Positions 26,501 through 33,802 of a stretch of 64,000 bases of DNA are shown piece after piece (the stretch's first letter is position 1; each line of letters starts with the position of its first letter). The stretch is from Arthrobacter horti (lineage in GTDB: Bacteria; Actinomycetota; Actinomycetes; Actinomycetales; Micrococcaceae): contig NZ_JAVALS010000002.1 of assembly GCF_030731045.1 (NCBI RefSeq), forward strand, positions 401,591-465,590, given 5' to 3'. Both the position numbers and the translations under genes were made by a program. The notes beneath the pieces were generated by a model. The model was not told where the DNA came from. It searched no databases and was given only the letters and a program-made list of their open reading frames with translations.

Positions 26501-28136
26501 GTGCGCCTGCGCGGTCGGTGTAGTAGGTGCAGCCGCTGAGCTGGTCACCCGTGGTGGGGAAGAAGTTCAGCACGTTGAAGGAGGCGAGCTTCAGCTCGCC
26601 GCCCACGGCGTTCGGCACATCGGCACGGGTGTTGCCGATGGTGACCGGCTCCACGGTGTCCGCGTTGGACGGGGTGAGCTGCTCGAGCGGCTCGAAACGC
26701 CAGGAGCTGTTGCCATAGCCGAGGATCACGTTGGTCCTGAAGGTCACCGGTGCGCCCACCCGGACCGTGTTCTGCGCGGTGAGGTAGGGCAGCGGCTGGG
26801 CTTTGGTGGTGGCGTTGGAGAGGAAGTTGGTGGTGGCGCCATCGTCGAGTTTGATGGTGCGGGCCTCGTTGTCCGCAGCCACGGCCTGGTTCTCCGGGGT
26901 GCCGTAGGGTGCGACGGCGTTCGGCTGCACTGCAACGGTCTTCCCCGCGAACAGGCTGAGCTCGCCGTACTGGTTCAGGGAGAAGTTGTCGGAGAGCGTG
27001 AAGTCACCCTCGGGCGCGACGAGCATGCCTTCGAGGGACTCACGGAAAGCCTCCGAGGCCGGCAGGGCGAAATGGGTGGGCTTCACCTCGGGCGCGGCTT
27101 CGCCGAGCTTGGTCAGCCCGGACGCTGCCGTCACGTTGAGCTGGGTCTGGCCGAAGTACTCGCTGACCGAGCCGGTCACCTGGACGTAGTCACCGATCGC
27201 CACGGAGCCGACGGTGCCGGGCGAATAGACGAATACGGCGTCGGACGCCTTGTGGTTCTGCTCGGTGAGGTCTCCGCCGGTGCCCGGGGTCTGGATGTAA
27301 TAGCCGTTGAGTCCGCCGGTGGCGTACCGGGCGGTGACTTTGCCCTTGGTGGTCACGGTCTGGCCGGCCAGGGGGCTGGCATCACCGGTGCCCTGGATGT
27401 CGGCGATGCTCACGCCGCTGCCGGGGGACGGCGTGGGATCGGGAGTGGGCTCCGGGTCCGGGGTGCCGGAGCCGGCCGACGGCTGCGGGGTGATCTGAGC
27501 ACTGAGACTGAAATCGGCGGAGTTGTCGTTGCTGTCCGCGTGGCCGCTCCGCGTGAGGGCCTTGACGTCGGTGTTCGACGACGGCGCGGTGGCGGCTTTC
27601 GTCTCGTAGGTGTTGCTGGTGCCGTAGCCGAGCAGGTCCGCCACGCCGGCGGGCTCCACCTGGCTGTCGGTCCCGAGCGTCACGGCGGTGGCTTGCCTGG
27701 CCAGAACGATGGTTCCCGAGGTCCCGGACGGGTTGAAGCCCGGGGCGTCCAGGTCCGGCGTGGGAAGCTCCGGTGCCGTGGAGGCGGCACTGTTGGTGCC
27801 GCCCTTGACCAGGAACGTCCGCTTGGCAGGGATGCTGCCCTTCAACGCGGTCACCGAGCCGGGCGCACCGGTTCCAGTGGCCGGCCGGTACTGGAGGGAC
27901 CAGCCGTCCAGGGAGACTGCGGAGTCCGAGGAGTTGTAGAGCTCCACGAACTTGTTCTTGAAGGCGGCGCCGGCGCTGCCTCCACTGAGGTATGCCTCGT
28001 CGATGACGACGGCGGAGGTGCCCTGAGCGGTGACGGTGCTGGCCAGCGCAAAGGCCGGCGTGGTCGCCACGGGTGCCGCCAACAAGGCGGCTGTCAGGGC
28101 ACTCCCCAAAGTTGCTTTCGCAAGCGAGTGATTCAT
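23592..28136 (-). CDS. Secreted ExeM/NucH-type nuclease fused to a 5'-nucleotidase
   Basis: A 1514-residue exported protein. A signal peptide (A-L-L-A-A-P-V-A-T-T-P-A-F-A) is followed by a lamin-tail domain (about 38-150), a Pro/Asp-rich linker near 235, an OB-fold domain (255-350), an endonuclease/exonuclease/phosphatase domain starting at L-A-S-F-N-V-L-N-F-F (about 515-850) and a metallophosphatase domain with N-D-F-H-G and G-N-H-E-F-D-G (about 855-1150). Its 5'-nucleotidase C-terminal domain follows (G-G-L-R-N, about 1225), then an Ig-like domain. There is no LPXTG; the tail is short and basic. It should degrade extracellular DNA and dephosphorylate the nucleotides, feeding phosphate uptake. 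PHO-like repeats lie about 165 bases upstream. Confidence 0.93.
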   Translation of the reverse strand: MNHSLAKATLGSALTAALLAAPVATTPAFALASTVTAQGTSAVVIDEAYLSGGSAGAAFKNKFVELYNSSDSAVSLDGWSLQYRPATGTGAPGSVTALKGSIPAKRTFLVKGGTNSAASTAPELPTPDLDAPGFNPSGTSGTIVLARQATAVTLGTDSQVEPAGVADLLGYGTSNTYETKAATAPSSNTDVKALTRSGHADSNDNSADFSLSAQITPQPSAGSGTPDPEPTPDPTPSPGSGVSIADIQGTGDASPLAGQTVTTKGKVTARYATGGLNGYYIQTPGTGGDLTEQNHKASDAVFVYSPGTVGSVAIGDYVQVTGSVSEYFGQTQLNVTAASGLTKLGEAAPEVKPTHFALPASEAFRESLEGMLVAPEGDFTLSDNFSLNQYGELSLFAGKTVAVQPNAVAPYGTPENQAVAADNEARTIKLDDGATTNFLSNATTKAQPLPYLTAQNTVRVGAPVTFRTNVILGYGNSSWRFEPLEQLTPSNADTVEPVTIGNTRADVPNAVGGELKLASFNVLNFFPTTGDQLSGCTYYTDRAGAPVTVKGGCDARGAANQANYQRQLAKTVAAINGSGADVVTLMEMENSAKFGKNRDDALSKLVDALNAAAPGVWDYVRSPSTLPPLADEDVIRTAFIYKKAVAEPVGESIIHNDTVAFASARKPLAQVFKPVGGTSAQEFIAIANHFKSKSSAATPDDTDKGQGASNLARIAESKSLLGFVDSLEKAKGTDKVFLIGDFNAYSKEDPLNILTDAGFVDQDGKAKNADGSQKHSYLFSGLAGSLDHIFASPAAETMVNGADIWNINSVEPISREYSRWNYNVTDFYEANQFRNSDHDPVIVGINTKPKETSTTLNFLGVNDFHGRIDSNTVNVAGTLEKLRAAAAPGATAFVSAGDNIGASLFASSVAKDQPTIDVLNALGLTASAVGNHEFDGGWADLRDRVAAGGANAKFPYLGANVYKKGTQEPVLPEYTVLDLNGVKVAVIGAVTQEVPTLVTPAGIADLDFGNPVDAVNCVAAKIKAGKLADVIVAEYHEGAGAGTPDGATLQQELAAGGAFAKIVNQTSSDVNAIFTGHTHKEYAWDAPVPGQDGKTRPVVQTGSYGENIGQIELTVDLNTKQVSAYSARNVARTKDAAAGLIAAYPRVKEVDGIVRKALADAAVVGGQAIGTVTRDVTTAFTKDPATGNPVRDDRASESTLGNLVADSLVASLKDPTLGGAEIGVVNPGGLRNELYYGTDGTITYAQANAVLPFVNNLWTTSLTGAQLKTMLEQQWQSNADGTIPSRPYLQLGLSKNVNYTYDAARAAGDRVTSILVNGQPVDPAKSYRIGTFSFLATGGDNFRIFKDGTNTRDSGLVDRDAWMAYLKGSSPVSPDFARRSVAVSSSIPASVKPGDALNATVSKLDLTSLGSPVNTSLTATFTDASGKVTTLGTTPVTSGTANVSLTVPAGAAAGAGTLVLKATESGTTVTLTVIVEKVANPNCTKPEYPKNFWAPGQMKKYERALKEYEACLKG

Positions 28137-28301
28137 GGGGGTGCTTTCTGTCGTTGTCTCTGTTCAGTTGTTCTGGTGTGGAGTCCGGTTCGGGATCTCG
28201 CAAGCCAGCCCCACTGGCAGGCGACGTCCGGGCAGAGTTCGTGCGCCACGGCCGGCCGGCCGCGGCGCACGAGGATTCAGGATCCAGTCCACCAAGACAG
28301 A

Positions 28302-28318
28302 GTTAACTCGAGGTTGAC
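28302..28318 (+). promoter_or_regulatory. Possible PHO box upstream of the nuclease/nucleotidase
   Basis: GTTAAC (28302) and GTTGAC (28313) are spaced exactly 11 bases apart, the period of RegX3/PhoP PHO boxes. The match to GTTCAC is imperfect. The rest of the 290-base gap 28137-28426 shows only the terminator at 28353-28397. Confidence 0.3.
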
Positions 28319-28352
28319 GGGAAAAGAAACTGTTCTTTCAGAAATCCGGCCG

Positions 28353-28397
28353 GAAAAAGACCGTGCCGCCGTCACCTTGTGGATGACGGCGGCACGG
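28353..28397 (-). terminator. Rho-independent terminator of the VOC gene
   Basis: Perfect 14-bp arms 28361-28374 and 28384-28397 with a 9-nt loop, followed on the minus strand by TCTTTTTCC. Confidence 0.8.
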
Positions 28398-28426
28398 CCG
28401 GTGTGGACGCGGTGTCCGCGCGGAGA

Positions 28427-29203
28427 TCAGCGCAAAGACTGGTGCAGCATGAACGGCGCGCCCTGGGCATCCGTGACGCGGGCATGGCGTCCGTGAGGGT
28501 CGTCCCACGGCTCAGCGATGACCTGACCGCCCAGTTCGGCGATCTTCTTCACGGCCTCATCGGCGTTGTCCACCACCAGGAAGATCTGCCAGTGGGACGG
28601 GACGCCCTCCGGCAGGAAGGTGTTCGCGTCGAAGATCCCGGCACGGGCGGCCTCGCCTTCGCCCAGAGTGGTGTACCGGAACTCCGGGGTGTCCGCCATG
28701 GTGGAGGTCTCCCAGCCGAAGGCCTTCCGGTAGAACTCCACCGCGGCCTCGTAGCCGCGGCTGTTGAGCTCGTGCCAGCCGACCGAGCCGGTTTCATTGA
28801 CCAACTGGTAGCCGGCGTGGCCCAGCGGCTCCCAGATTCCGACCACAGCGCCGGAGGGGTCGGAAGCCATGGCCATGACGCCCATCTCCGGGACGGTCAT
28901 CGGGGGCACGAACACCTGACCGCCGGCGTCAGCGACGGCGGCAGCCGTGGCCTCGGCGTCGGTGCTGCGCAGGTAGATGCTCCAGGTGTTGGGCATCTCG
29001 GCTTGGTCCGGCATCTTGGCCATGATGCCGGCCACCTGCTTGCCGTCCTTGGATGCGGTCACATAGCCGCCGTACAGTTCCTCGTCCGAGCCTTCGAAGG
29101 TCCAGCCCAGGAGTTCGCCGTAGAACTTCTTGGCACCCTCGACGTCATCGGTCATCAGATCAGCCCAGCAGGGGTCGCCGGGGACAAAGCTAGGGGTGGG
29201 CAT
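28427..29203 (-). CDS. Two-domain VOC (glyoxalase/bleomycin resistance fold) protein
   Basis: A 258-residue protein made of two VOC modules (about residues 5-125 and 140-258), each with the F-Y/A-F-G-W signature (F-Y-G-E-L-L-G-W and F-Y-R-K-A-F-G-W). This arrangement is typical of actinobacterial VOC proteins of unassigned function, some annotated as hydroxylases. Metal ligands cannot be assigned with confidence. It is a stand-alone gene with AGAGAG before ATG 29203 and its own terminator. Confidence 0.85.
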   Translation of the reverse strand: MPTPSFVPGDPCWADLMTDDVEGAKKFYGELLGWTFEGSDEELYGGYVTASKDGKQVAGIMAKMPDQAEMPNTWSIYLRSTDAEATAAAVADAGGQVFVPPMTVPEMGVMAMASDPSGAVVGIWEPLGHAGYQLVNETGSVGWHELNSRGYEAAVEFYRKAFGWETSTMADTPEFRYTTLGEGEAARAGIFDANTFLPEGVPSHWQIFLVVDNADEAVKKIAELGGQVIAEPWDDPHGRHARVTDAQGAPFMLHQSLR

Positions 29204-29369
29204 GGTGTTCTCTCTTTCTGAGAAAAGGTTCCGCCCGGGATGAGGGCGGGCCGCACCGGCAGGAGTAGGGAGAGCGGTCCGGTGCTGACACTCCTGACGC
29301 TATGCCGGGGGTCTGACATTATTCAACGGTCCCCGCCTGGGGATTGCGTGAACTGGCCCGGAAGACGGG

Positions 29370-29407
29370 AAGGCCCCGGAGGCGATGTGCATCGGCTCCG
29401 GGGCCTT
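29370..29407 (-). terminator. Terminator of tRNA-Ser(TGA)
   Basis: Perfect 12-bp arms AAGGCCCCGGAG (29370-29381) and its complement (29396-29407) around a 14-nt loop, just downstream of the tRNA on the minus strand. Confidence 0.7.
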
Positions 29408-29413
29408 GTAACG

Positions 29414-29501
29414 CGGAAGGTATGGGATTTGAACCCATGAGACGGGGTTACCGCCTACTGGTTTTCAAGACCAGCTCCTTCGGCCGCTCGGACAACCTTC
29501 C
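29414..29501 (-). tRNA. tRNA-Ser(TGA)
   Basis: An 88-nt class II cloverleaf on the minus strand: acceptor GGAAGGT/ACCTTCC, anticodon stem CTGGT/ACCAG with loop CTTGAAA (anticodon TGA), and a long variable arm. CCA is not encoded. Confidence 0.97.
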
Positions 29502-29608
29502 CTGTGTCAAAGTGTTTCACAGCGCCGAGGCGGCCTCCAAACCTGCCCTTCCCGCGCGCCGTGCACAATAGACGGGGGCCAAGTGAGAGTCCTGAGGAAA
29601 GGGAGACC

Positions 29609-30592
29609 ATGCGAGCCGTCCAGATCACCGCGCCGGGAGAGCCGGAAGTCCTGCAGCTGAGCCAGGTGCCGGACCCCGTCCCGGGACCCGGTGAGCTGCT
29701 GATCGACGTCGTCGCCGCAGGACTCAACCGCGCCGATGTGCAGCAGCGCCGCGGCCACTACCCTCCGCCCGCGGGAGCCTCGGAGATCCCCGGGCTCGAG
29801 GTGTCCGGCCGCATCGCCGGCTTCGGCCCGGGCGTGACGCGTCCCTTCTCCGTGGGGGACAAGGTGGTCGCCCTCCTGGCGGGTGGTGGCTACGCCGAGA
29901 AGGTGGTGGTTCCCGCCGGGCACGTCCTCCGGGTGCCGGACGGCGTGGACCTGGTCACGGCCGCCGGGCTGCCGGAGGTGGCCGCCACCATCTACTCGAA
30001 CCTCTACATGACGGCCGGTCTCCGGCGCGAGGAGACCCTCTTGGTGCACGGTGCCACGGGAGGGATCGGCACCTTCGCCATCCAGCTCGCCAAGGCCCTG
30101 GGTTCCACCGTCGCCACCACGGCCGGAGGCCCGGAGAAGGTCGCCACCGCGCGCGGTTTCCTCGGCGCGGACATCGCCATCGACTACCAGGCCGAGGACT
30201 TCCCGGAGGCGCTCCGCGAGGCCACCGGCGGGCGCGGAGCCGACGTCATCCTGGACGTGGTCGGTGCGAAATACCTGGGAAAGAACCTCGACGCCTTGAA
30301 CACCCATGGCCGCCTGGTGGTCATCGGGCTCCAGGGCGGGGCCCGGGGGGAACTGGATCTCGGGAAGCTGCTGTCCAAGCGGGCCGCCGTCATCGGAACC
30401 ACCCTCCGCGCCCGCCCGGACGAGGAGAAGACCGCCATCATGGACGCCGTCCGCGAGGTCGTATGGCCGCTGATCACGGACGGTTCCATCCGGCCGTTGG
30501 TCGCCCGCAGCTTCCCGCTCCAGGATGTGGCCGAGGCGCACCGTTATTTCGAAACCGGTCAACATGTGGGAAAAATTCTGTTGACCATGTGA
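29609..30592 (+). CDS. NAD(P)H quinone oxidoreductase, zeta-crystallin/PIG3 type
   Basis: A 327-residue medium-chain reductase without the zinc ligands of alcohol dehydrogenases. An N-terminal GroES-like domain (to about 120) is followed by a Rossmann domain with H-G-A-T-G-G-I-G-T-F-A-I-Q-L-A. N-R-A-D-V-Q-Q-R-R-G-H-Y-P-P-P is characteristic of the quinone oxidoreductase/PIG3 group, which reduces quinones with NADPH. ATG 29609 has GAAAGGGAG immediately upstream. No operon partner is evident. Confidence 0.92.
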   Translation: MRAVQITAPGEPEVLQLSQVPDPVPGPGELLIDVVAAGLNRADVQQRRGHYPPPAGASEIPGLEVSGRIAGFGPGVTRPFSVGDKVVALLAGGGYAEKVVVPAGHVLRVPDGVDLVTAAGLPEVAATIYSNLYMTAGLRREETLLVHGATGGIGTFAIQLAKALGSTVATTAGGPEKVATARGFLGADIAIDYQAEDFPEALREATGGRGADVILDVVGAKYLGKNLDALNTHGRLVVIGLQGGARGELDLGKLLSKRAAVIGTTLRARPDEEKTAIMDAVREVVWPLITDGSIRPLVARSFPLQDVAEAHRYFETGQHVGKILLTM

Positions 30593-30717
30593 AGCTGACG
30601 TCCGCCGGGTGGCCGGGCGAGGCGCGGGCGACGATCCTCCTCAGGGGCGTGACCGTGCCGACCGGCAGGAGAAAAATCCCCAGAGCCGATGCCGCTGAGG
30701 CGTGAGAGTATGGGGCC

Positions 30718-31320
30718 ATGACCGAGGAACCGCAGCCCCAGCACAGCCCCGCCGTGGAAGGAACTCCGGTGGATGACCAGGACGAACGCCGGGAGAACAC
30801 TCGTCCCGAGCCGCGGCCGCGCGGTCTCCTGGAACTCGTCGACGAGCCCGCTAAGGTCATGCGGATCGGGACCATGGTCCGGCAGCTCCTGGAGGAGGTG
30901 AAGGCCTCTCCGCTGGACGACGCGGCCCGCGGCCGTCTGGCGGAGATCCATGATCGCTCCATCAAGGAACTTGAGGAAGGCCTGGCCCCCGAGCTCGTGG
31001 AGGAGCTTGAGCGGCTGTCACTGCCCTTCCCGGAGAACTCCTCCCCCTCGGACGCGGAACTGCGCATCGCCCAGGCCCAGCTGGTCGGCTGGCTCGAAGG
31101 ACTGTTCCACGGCATCCAGACGGCGATCGCCGCGCAGCAGGCGGCCCGGGAACAGATGGCGGCGCAGTTCCATCAGCTTCCACCCGGTACCATGATCGCC
31201 CCCGGGGTGGTCATCGGTGCCAACGGTGAGCCGCAGCGGGCGCAGACCGGCCTCCGTCGGCAGGAGCAGCAGCCCGGTGCGCATGACGGACCGGATTCCG
31301 GCCCGGGCCAGTACCTCTGA
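30718..31320 (+). CDS. bpa: Bacterial proteasome activator
   Basis: A 200-residue ring-forming activator of the actinobacterial 20S proteasome, which opens its gate without ATP. The conserved helical core runs from E-P-A-K-V-M-R-I-G-T-M-V-R-Q-L-L to A-E-L-R-I-A-Q-A-Q-L-V-G-W-L-E-G-L-F-H-G-I-Q-T-A. The C-terminus is G-Q-Y-L (197-200), the motif that docks into proteasome alpha-subunit pockets. The N-terminal 35 residues are charged and probably disordered. Proteasome genes are not in the window. The next gene starts 2 bases after its stop. Confidence 0.95.
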   Translation: MTEEPQPQHSPAVEGTPVDDQDERRENTRPEPRPRGLLELVDEPAKVMRIGTMVRQLLEEVKASPLDDAARGRLAEIHDRSIKELEEGLAPELVEELERLSLPFPENSSPSDAELRIAQAQLVGWLEGLFHGIQTAIAAQQAAREQMAAQFHQLPPGTMIAPGVVIGANGEPQRAQTGLRRQEQQPGAHDGPDSGPGQYL

Positions 31321-31322
31321 CC

Positions 31323-31748
31323 GTGGGTCTGTTCTCCGATCTCCGCCAGGCACGCAAGGACGACACCGAACTCGGCCAGGGGCTCTGGCGGCGAGCCCAT
31401 GACCGCTTCCGTCGTGGCCTGGACCGCTTCCATCAAGTGCTTGAAGGCGTCTCCGGGGATGCGCTGTATGGACAGCTGGTGCCGGTGGCAGACGAACTCG
31501 CGGCCCTGCTGCCACGGATCCGCGCCGTCTGCGTGACCGCCCAACGGATCGCCCCGAGCGAGGGGCTGGACATCCCTCCAGAGCTGGCGCCCCTGCACAG
31601 GATCCTGTCGCGTGCCGGCAACGACCTGGCGACCGCCGCCCAGGCGGCCACCCTGGCCCGGCTCGGCAGCACTGACGTGGACAGCGTCCGCCGGCGTGCC
31701 GCCGTCGTCGTCTCTCTGGTGGCGGAGGCCGAAGAGCAGCTGCGCTGA
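31323..31748 (+). CDS. Conserved hypothetical helical protein downstream of bpa
   Basis: A 141-residue, almost entirely helical soluble protein, beginning M-G-L-F-S-D-L-R-Q-A-R. I do not recognise a functional family. The GTG start at 31323 is 2 bases after the bpa stop, so translation is probably coupled. The final R-R-R-A-A-V-V-V-S-L-V-A-E-A-E-E-Q-L helix could be an interaction surface. A role linked to Bpa is only suggested by position. Confidence 0.75.
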   Translation: MGLFSDLRQARKDDTELGQGLWRRAHDRFRRGLDRFHQVLEGVSGDALYGQLVPVADELAALLPRIRAVCVTAQRIAPSEGLDIPPELAPLHRILSRAGNDLATAAQAATLARLGSTDVDSVRRRAAVVVSLVAEAEEQLR

Positions 31749-31828
31749 CGGTTATTCCCGGCTTCGCCGTCAGTGAATCCGTGTGACGGGTCCTGGTGGG
31801 AGGCGGCCGGGCTTGAAAGGATGGCTTC

Positions 31829-32668
31829 ATGACTGTGAATCCCCTTTTGTCTTTCAACGACGGCAATTCCATCCCTCAGCTCGGCTTCGGTGTCTGGCGG
31901 GTGGCCGATGACGCGGCCGAGGCCGCCGTGGGCGAGGCGTTCAAGGCCGGCTACCGCCACATCGACACCGCCAGGATCTACGGCAACGAGTCTGGCGTGG
32001 GCCGGGCCATCGAGGCCTCCGGACTGGGCCCGGAAGAGCTGTTCATCACCACCAAGGTGTGGAACGCGGACCAGGGCTACGAGCAGACCCTTGCCGCCTT
32101 CGAGGAATCCATGGACCGTCTCGGCCTGGAGAAGCTGGACCTGTACCTCATCCACTGGCTGCAGCCGAAGCAGGGCACCTACGTGGACACCTGGAAGGCC
32201 CTCGTGGAGCTCCAGAAGCGCGGCCGGGTCACGTCCATCGGCGTCTGCAACTTCACGGGTGAGGCCATTGACGAGCTGATCGCCGCCACGGGCGTCACCC
32301 CGGCCATCCATCAGATCGAACTGCACCCGTATTTCAACCAGGCGGAGCTGCGCCGCTACGACGCGGAGCGCGGCATCCTCACCCAGGCCTGGTCCCCGCT
32401 CGGCCAGGGCGGTGAGCTGCTGAGCGACCCGGAGGTGCTGCGCATCGCGGAGAAGCACGGCGCCTCGCCCGCGCAGGTGGTGATCGCCTGGCATCTGGCC
32501 ATCGGCAACGTCGTGATCCCCAAGTCCGTCACCCCCGGCCGCATCGCGGAGAACTACGCCGCGCTGAACGTCACGCTGGATGACAACGACGTGGTGGCGC
32601 TCAACGGGCTCGACCGTGGCGCCGAGGGCCGCATCGGACCGGACCCCGCGGTTTCCGACTTCGCCTGA
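31829..32668 (+). CDS. Aldo/keto reductase (2,5-diketo-D-gluconate reductase type)
   Basis: A 279-residue NADPH-dependent AKR5-like enzyme. The catalytic tetrad is visible: Asp in H-I-D-T-A-R, Tyr in I-Y-G-N-E, Lys in T-T-K-V-W and His in L-I-H-W. The C-terminal I-P-K-S-V-T-P-G-R-I-A-E-N motif binds the NADP 2'-phosphate. It reduces small aldehydes or diketogluconate; the real substrate is not decided. A ribosome site (GAAAGGA) precedes ATG 31829. Confidence 0.93.
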   Translation: MTVNPLLSFNDGNSIPQLGFGVWRVADDAAEAAVGEAFKAGYRHIDTARIYGNESGVGRAIEASGLGPEELFITTKVWNADQGYEQTLAAFEESMDRLGLEKLDLYLIHWLQPKQGTYVDTWKALVELQKRGRVTSIGVCNFTGEAIDELIAATGVTPAIHQIELHPYFNQAELRRYDAERGILTQAWSPLGQGGELLSDPEVLRIAEKHGASPAQVVIAWHLAIGNVVIPKSVTPGRIAENYAALNVTLDDNDVVALNGLDRGAEGRIGPDPAVSDFA

Positions 32669-32685
32669 GCCACACCGGAGACGCG

Positions 32686-32714
32686 GAAGGCCCCCGGGAT
32701 TCCCGGGGGCCTTC
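32686..32714. terminator. Bidirectional terminator between AKR gene and tRNA-Thr
   Basis: Perfect 13-bp arms 32686-32698 and 32702-32714 with a 3-nt loop. It serves the plus-strand reductase and the minus-strand tRNA. Confidence 0.75.
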
Positions 32715-32722
32715 TTCATCTG

Positions 32723-32795
32723 AGCTTCCTATCAGAATCGAACTGATGACCTTTTCATTACGAGTGAAACGCTCTACCGACTGAGCTAAGGAAGC
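32723..32795 (-). tRNA. tRNA-Thr(CGT)
   Basis: A 73-nt cloverleaf on the minus strand: acceptor GCTTCCT/AGGAAGC, anticodon stem TTTCA/TGAAA with loop CTCGTAA (anticodon CGT), T-loop GTTCGATTC. No encoded CCA. Confidence 0.96.
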
Positions 32796-33012
32796 ACGTG
32801 CGAAACCCTGCCTGCTGGCCGGACCGCACAGAAGAACAGTCTAGAGGCCGCCGGGGTGCGGGTCAAAACGGCGTCCCGGGGAACATCCTGCGCCTGTTCA
32901 TGTTGCGGTCCCGCACGGTTCAGCCGGCCGTTGACCGGACCGGTCACGCTGAGGGGAACGACGGCGGCGCAACGGTGCGCCGTCACCCTCACGCGAGCAA
33001 GGAGCACGGACC

Positions 33013-33771
33013 ATGACGGTGAATCCGGTGGGCGGCGGACGGGACACCCTCCCGGTCCCAGGACGGCCGGCGCGGCTGCGTCTGGCCGTGGTGGACATGT
33101 CCGGAACCACGGTCACCGACGGGGGACTGATCGAAGAGGCCCTCCGGCGCGCTTTCTGCGCCGCGGGGGAGGAGCCGGGCAGCGCCCGCCTCGCCTCGAT
33201 GATGGACTACGCCCACAATGCCATGGGACTGTCCAAACTCAGTGTGTTCCAGCAGCTGTACGAGGGCCGGCCCGGGCAGGCCCGGCAGGCGAACGCCGTC
33301 TTCGAGCAGGCCTATGACGAACTGGTGGACCGCGGCGGCGTCCAGGCCATCCCGGGAGCGCAGTCCGCCATGCAGTGGCTCCGGGACGCCGGCCTGAAAC
33401 TCTGTCTGGTCACGGGATTCGGCCGCCACACGCAGAACACCATTCTGGAGTCGCTCGGCTGGATGGGCCTGGCGGACCTCAGCCTCTGCCCGGAAGACGC
33501 GGGCCGCGGACGGCCTTGGCCGGACATGATCCTCACGGCAGTCCTCGCCCTGGACCTGGGCGACGTGCGGGAAGTCCTGGTGGTGGGGGACACGACGGCG
33601 GACATCCAGTCCGGGCTTCGTGCAGGCGCCGGGCTGGTCGCCGGAGTGCTGACGGGCGCCCACTCCGAGTTCGCCCTCCGCGCGGCGGGGGCGGACGCCG
33701 TCGTGCCGTCCATCCGGGACATCCCCACCTTGCTGCGCGAACGCGTGCAGACGCCCGCAGCGCTCAACTGA
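33013..33771 (+). CDS. Phosphonatase-like HAD hydrolase
   Basis: A 252-residue HAD enzyme resembling the phosphonatase-like group next to PhnX. The nucleophile motif is V-V-D-M-S-G-T-T-V (Asp28). The cap holds M-G-L-S-K with Lys75 at the place of the Schiff-base Lys of phosphonoacetaldehyde hydrolase (M-G-L-L-K in Bacillus). The later motif G-R-P-W-P-D has Arg where common HADs have Lys. These features suggest an oxo-ethylphosphonate substrate. No phnW neighbour exists, so the pathway is unknown. A good ribosome site (AAGGAG) precedes ATG 33013. Confidence 0.85.
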   Translation: MTVNPVGGGRDTLPVPGRPARLRLAVVDMSGTTVTDGGLIEEALRRAFCAAGEEPGSARLASMMDYAHNAMGLSKLSVFQQLYEGRPGQARQANAVFEQAYDELVDRGGVQAIPGAQSAMQWLRDAGLKLCLVTGFGRHTQNTILESLGWMGLADLSLCPEDAGRGRPWPDMILTAVLALDLGDVREVLVVGDTTADIQSGLRAGAGLVAGVLTGAHSEFALRAAGADAVVPSIRDIPTLLRERVQTPAALN

Positions 33772-33802
33772 CAGTCCGGACCGTGCCCGGCACCGTACGG
33801 CG

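Noticed and set aside
24900..28496. 1198-codon plus-strand frame opposite the nuclease gene
   Set aside because: Composition is an antisense shadow (Gly/Val/Leu/Arg/His-rich) and the minus strand encodes recognisable domains throughout.
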